From Pedobacter xixiisoli (GTDB lineage Bacteria > Bacteroidota > Bacteroidia > Sphingobacteriales > Sphingobacteriaceae): a stretch of DNA of 64,000 bases. The stretch lies in the NCBI RefSeq assembly GCF_900215335.1, contig NZ_OCMT01000003.1, positions 248,001-312,000 of the forward strand, written 5' to 3'. Below, one piece after another: positions 62,501 through 64,000 of the stretch. Positions within the stretch are counted from its first letter, which is position 1. Every line of letters starts with the position of its first letter. Under the pieces are notes generated by a model. The model saw only the letters and a program-made list of their open reading frames with translations. It did no database searches and was not told the origin of the DNA. Made by a program: the position numbers and the translations under genes.

Positions 62501-64000
62501 TACCGCGGTAAGGGTAAGCACAGGAGCATTGCCTGCAGGTGTAAATGGCGTATTTGATATAGCTACACAAACCTATACCATTAGCGGTACGCCAACGGTA
62601 ACAGGTTCATTCCCTTTTGAGCTTACCGCTACAGGAGCTGGAAGCCCAGCTGTATTAGGTGGCAATAGCATTACCATTGATACGCCACCAGTAACGAGCG
62701 TAGTGATGTCTCCTACTTCAGGAACGGCTTCTCAAACTGTAGTTGTAAATACACCAATTACCGGAATTTTCTATCTATTAAATGGTGCTTTTCCTAGCAC
62801 AACTGTTGGAGTAGTAACTGGCCTGCCAGCAGGTGTAAGTTGGAATGTAGTTACAAATGCAGCTACTGCATTTGTGCAAATTTCGGGTAGCCCAACAGTT
62901 ACAGGCATCTTCCCTTATCAGATAAAGATAAAGAGTTCTCCTTCATCAACATGTGAAACTATATTAACAGGTACAATTACAGTAAACGATCCTCCCGCAA
63001 CAATTAGACTTACTTCTGCGGCAGGTTCAAACATGCAGAACTTCTGTATTGGTAGTTCAGTATCTCCAATTATGGTATTTACTACTACCAATGCTACGGC
63101 TGTAACTATAAGTACAGGGGCATTACCTGCAGGTGTAACAGGCGTATTTAATCCTGCTAGAAGCTCCTATGCAATAAGTGGTACGCCAACAGTAACAGGT
63201 TCATTCCCTTTTGAACTTACCGTTACAGGACCTGGAGGCTCTTCTGTGCTTACAGGTAGCAGTATCACCGTTAAACCAAACAGTGCCATAGCTTTAGCTA
63301 GTGGTAATGGACAAATATTATGTACAGGAACAGCGATTAGCAATATTGTATTTAATTTAAGCAATGCAACTGGAGCAAGTGTTACTACAGGCATTTTGCC
63401 AGCAGGCTTAACAGGTATATTTAACTTAGCAGCTCAAACCTATACCATTAGTGGTACGCCAACAGCAGCGGCAGGATTAACAACTTATACAGTAACCGCT
63501 ACAGGCGAATGTGCGCCAGCAACGGCAAACTTTACCTTAACGGCAAACGCATTGCCAGCTGCACCTTCTGTAGCTGTAACGCAACCTACCTGTGCTGTAG
63601 CTACCGGTGGTATCACCATTACGGGTGCTGCGGGTCACACCTATAGCGTGGATGGCGGAGCTTATAGTGCTACGCTTGCGTATACAGGTTTGGCATCGGG
63701 CAGCCATACGGTAAGGTCACAAAATGCGGCTGGTTGCGTTTCTCCTGCAACTACAGTTACCATCAATGCACAGCCAGTAATACCAGCTGCAACTATTAGT
63801 TATGGTAGTGGGGCATTCCAAGCAAACGGCACTTTAGCCGTTACACAAGTAGGTCAAGCAAATGGAACTTATACAGCAACTCCTGCGGGCTTGAGCATAA
63901 ATGTAAATACTGGTGAAATAAATTTAAGTACGAGTACTCCAAATCGATTGTATACAATTACATATTCATTTACTAACGGTTCTTGTTCTGCAACAACTAG
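59538..64000 (+). CDS. Giant repeat-rich surface protein, SprB-like (3' end outside window)
   Basis: Open from the ATG at 59538 to the last base, at least 1,487 codons with no stop; I checked the frame at about 20 points. An ATG at 59531 is followed by a stop after four codons. The signal is 'LATFLISSISLFGQ'. Next are SprB-type repeats ('FTNLPAGNYTISVTDGC' near 165-181), a ~500-residue mixed beta region, a PKD-like unit ('YNWTGPNGFSANIKNPVI') and a Big2-like unit ('ATIDTTTGEVTGVSAGTSVI'). Then come alternating Ig-like repeats with 'ISGTPTVTGSFPFEL'. Such proteins end in a T9SS type B sorting domain, expected beyond the window. Adhesin or gliding-motility role is inferred. Confidence 0.85.
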   Translation, partial: MIKLLNKLLQSLPFGKMGLALATFLISSISLFGQTIVATGTNGSCPNSALISVTASGFATNANMSYRLKDANTGNYVQPVDGSYQVGTTFNGLHSGTYIVEALDQTNNVSANAPPTSVNITYVPMELTYTKTDVLCAGASTAQIVVSATNGSSAYSYAITAGPVTRPAQPSATFTNLPAGNYTISVTDGCNVTKPLLVTIVESLVNINGISDIMWPSLANVTPGDCSARQFSIYDLMTNGMQGAVTGGRIRISYEYPAGSGIIYGENGVVGAPGVAYNGGGPNAGAVPFPAALGVPNQSYNVIVTGDCGTQKKLGPFTPAAKQISVDTKFCNGDIILDVKTLGNTCLNVTLTFTDNITSAVHPFTITAATTVITNSGLVPGRTYTVTAVDGTGSLIGTVGNTFIGTNQMQPQSTSGPASLIFQNHDVCNNLIRPMVYLPEGFVGPATATIVSGPAGTVGTTVTKNLAFTDNTIGFDLLPFGAYTVSYSTTCQSGTVSGNYDFTPSAMTAQQTPTCSGADVQVSVSASIRNENGSVSSFHNGAVTILVGSASNVGANYTIDNTNAGVVNFTNLTPGVYKFGLTYYGASCVVNEITVNIVLPLEPITVNSSSTGGYVCNNLPATTGTLVIDATSATSSNLYYSIDNGTTYGAANVNTFSNVPYGTNGEVLVRVKDDCGNFISHIAYLAVAPNATATGNQQTALDVCGGETVNLNVNVVGATSYNWTGPNGFSANIKNPVINSIASNQAGVYTVTVVTGCGARTTDVMVTVNPKPVVPAIGNTGNVCVGSKRILTNATTGGVWTSATPAVATIDTTTGEVTGVSAGTSVITYKVTSGTCSTEVNYNITVDAQPVTSIMMPPSAGAASQSVEVNTPINTIIYLLSGAPGAFDPTSSGVVTGLPAGINFIYNSTLSNGIVRISGTPTVIGTFPYEVKVKASSSTACETILTGTITVTASTATLVLSSAAGSNVQRFCIGGAVSPDMVFTTTNATAVRVSTGALPAGVNGVFDIATQTYTISGTPTVTGSFPFELTATGAGSPAVLGGNSITIDTPPVTSVVMSPTSGTASQTVVVNTPITGIFYLLNGAFPSTTVGVVTGLPAGVSWNVVTNAATAFVQISGSPTVTGIFPYQIKIKSSPSSTCETILTGTITVNDPPATIRLTSAAGSNMQNFCIGSSVSPIMVFTTTNATAVTISTGALPAGVTGVFNPARSSYAISGTPTVTGSFPFELTVTGPGGSSVLTGSSITVKPNSAIALASGNGQILCTGTAISNIVFNLSNATGASVTTGILPAGLTGIFNLAAQTYTISGTPTAAAGLTTYTVTATGECAPATANFTLTANALPAAPSVAVTQPTCAVATGGITITGAAGHTYSVDGGAYSATLAYTGLASGSHTVRSQNAAGCVSPATTVTINAQPVIPAATISYGSGAFQANGTLAVTQVGQANGTYTATPAGLSINVNTGEINLSTSTPNRLYTITYSFTNGSCSATT
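62083..63535 (+). repeat. Alternating A/B Ig-like domain repeats inside the giant surface gene
   Basis: Unit B (about 62083-62390 and 62683-62990) opens with 'PPVTSVVMSPTSG' or a close variant and contains 'VVTGLPAG'. Unit A (about 62395-62680 and 62995-63275, with a diverged third at 63276-63535) contains 'FTTTNATAV' and 'STGALPAGV'. The A copies stay nearly identical in DNA over stretches of about 50 bp at a spacing of 592 bp (62585 versus 63177), pointing to recent duplication. Confidence 0.8.

Overview
This window is AT-rich chromosomal DNA from a member of the Bacteroidota, most likely a Pedobacter-like Sphingobacteriaceae. The pointers are: proteins ending in type IX secretion (T9SS) sorting domains, a TonB receptor followed by a DUF4374 lipoprotein, FKBP lipoproteins, promoters of the TTG-N20-TAnnTTTG type, few Shine-Dalgarno sites, and a GxGxMG dehydrogenase-first fadN-fadA-fadE operon. 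No rRNA, tRNA, CRISPR array, integrase or transposase was seen. All assignments come from reading the sequence; no database search was run.

Layout. 1-2.5 kb: 3' end of a TonB-dependent receptor plus its DUF4374 (XusB-like) surface lipoprotein. 2.5-13 kb: housekeeping and envelope genes (dtd, a lipoprotein/TPR-like pair, fructokinase, SirB1-like protein, O-methyltransferase, penicillin-acylase-family hydrolase, BamA-like barrel). 13.3-20.2 kb: a MarR-controlled fatty-acid beta-oxidation operon (marR, fadN, fadA, fadE) in which two small four-helix-bundle (23S rRNA intervening-sequence type) genes sit between the enzyme genes. 20.4-29.6 kb: two FKBP lipoproteins, photolyase, an epimerase-like protein, esterase, hydroxypyruvate reductase, aldose epimerase-like protein and a Tat-exported phospholipase C. 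30-46.5 kb: three large T9SS surface proteins in tandem and a T9SS subtilase on the opposite strand. 46.5-54 kb: small envelope proteins, an N-acetylglucosamine kinase-like protein and an RND efflux operon. 54-59 kb: M61 peptidase, small barrel protein, and a convergent LuxR-type regulator/histidine kinase pair. 59.5-64 kb: the first ~1,487 codons of another giant repeat-rich surface protein that runs off the window.

The most unusual signal is a family of short arrays of degenerate 7-bp repeats, commonly five units (35 bp). They abut or overlap stop codons on one side and lie just before the next start codon on the other. In the beta-oxidation operon they come as inverted pairs that bracket each four-helix-bundle gene, and a third pair brackets the operon terminator, where the right arm has become a perfect (CCCTAAT)12 run. 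Similar single arrays lie at the 3' end of dtd and directly before the methyltransferase start, where the last repeat makes a perfect -7 promoter box. I read these as boundaries of a small, possibly mobile or recombining unit whose only gene is the four-helix-bundle protein; this is inference.

A second theme is modular surface proteins: three neighbours share one ~575-590-residue C-terminal cassette behind unrelated N-terminal display regions, and two of the surface-protein genes share an upstream motif that may co-regulate them.
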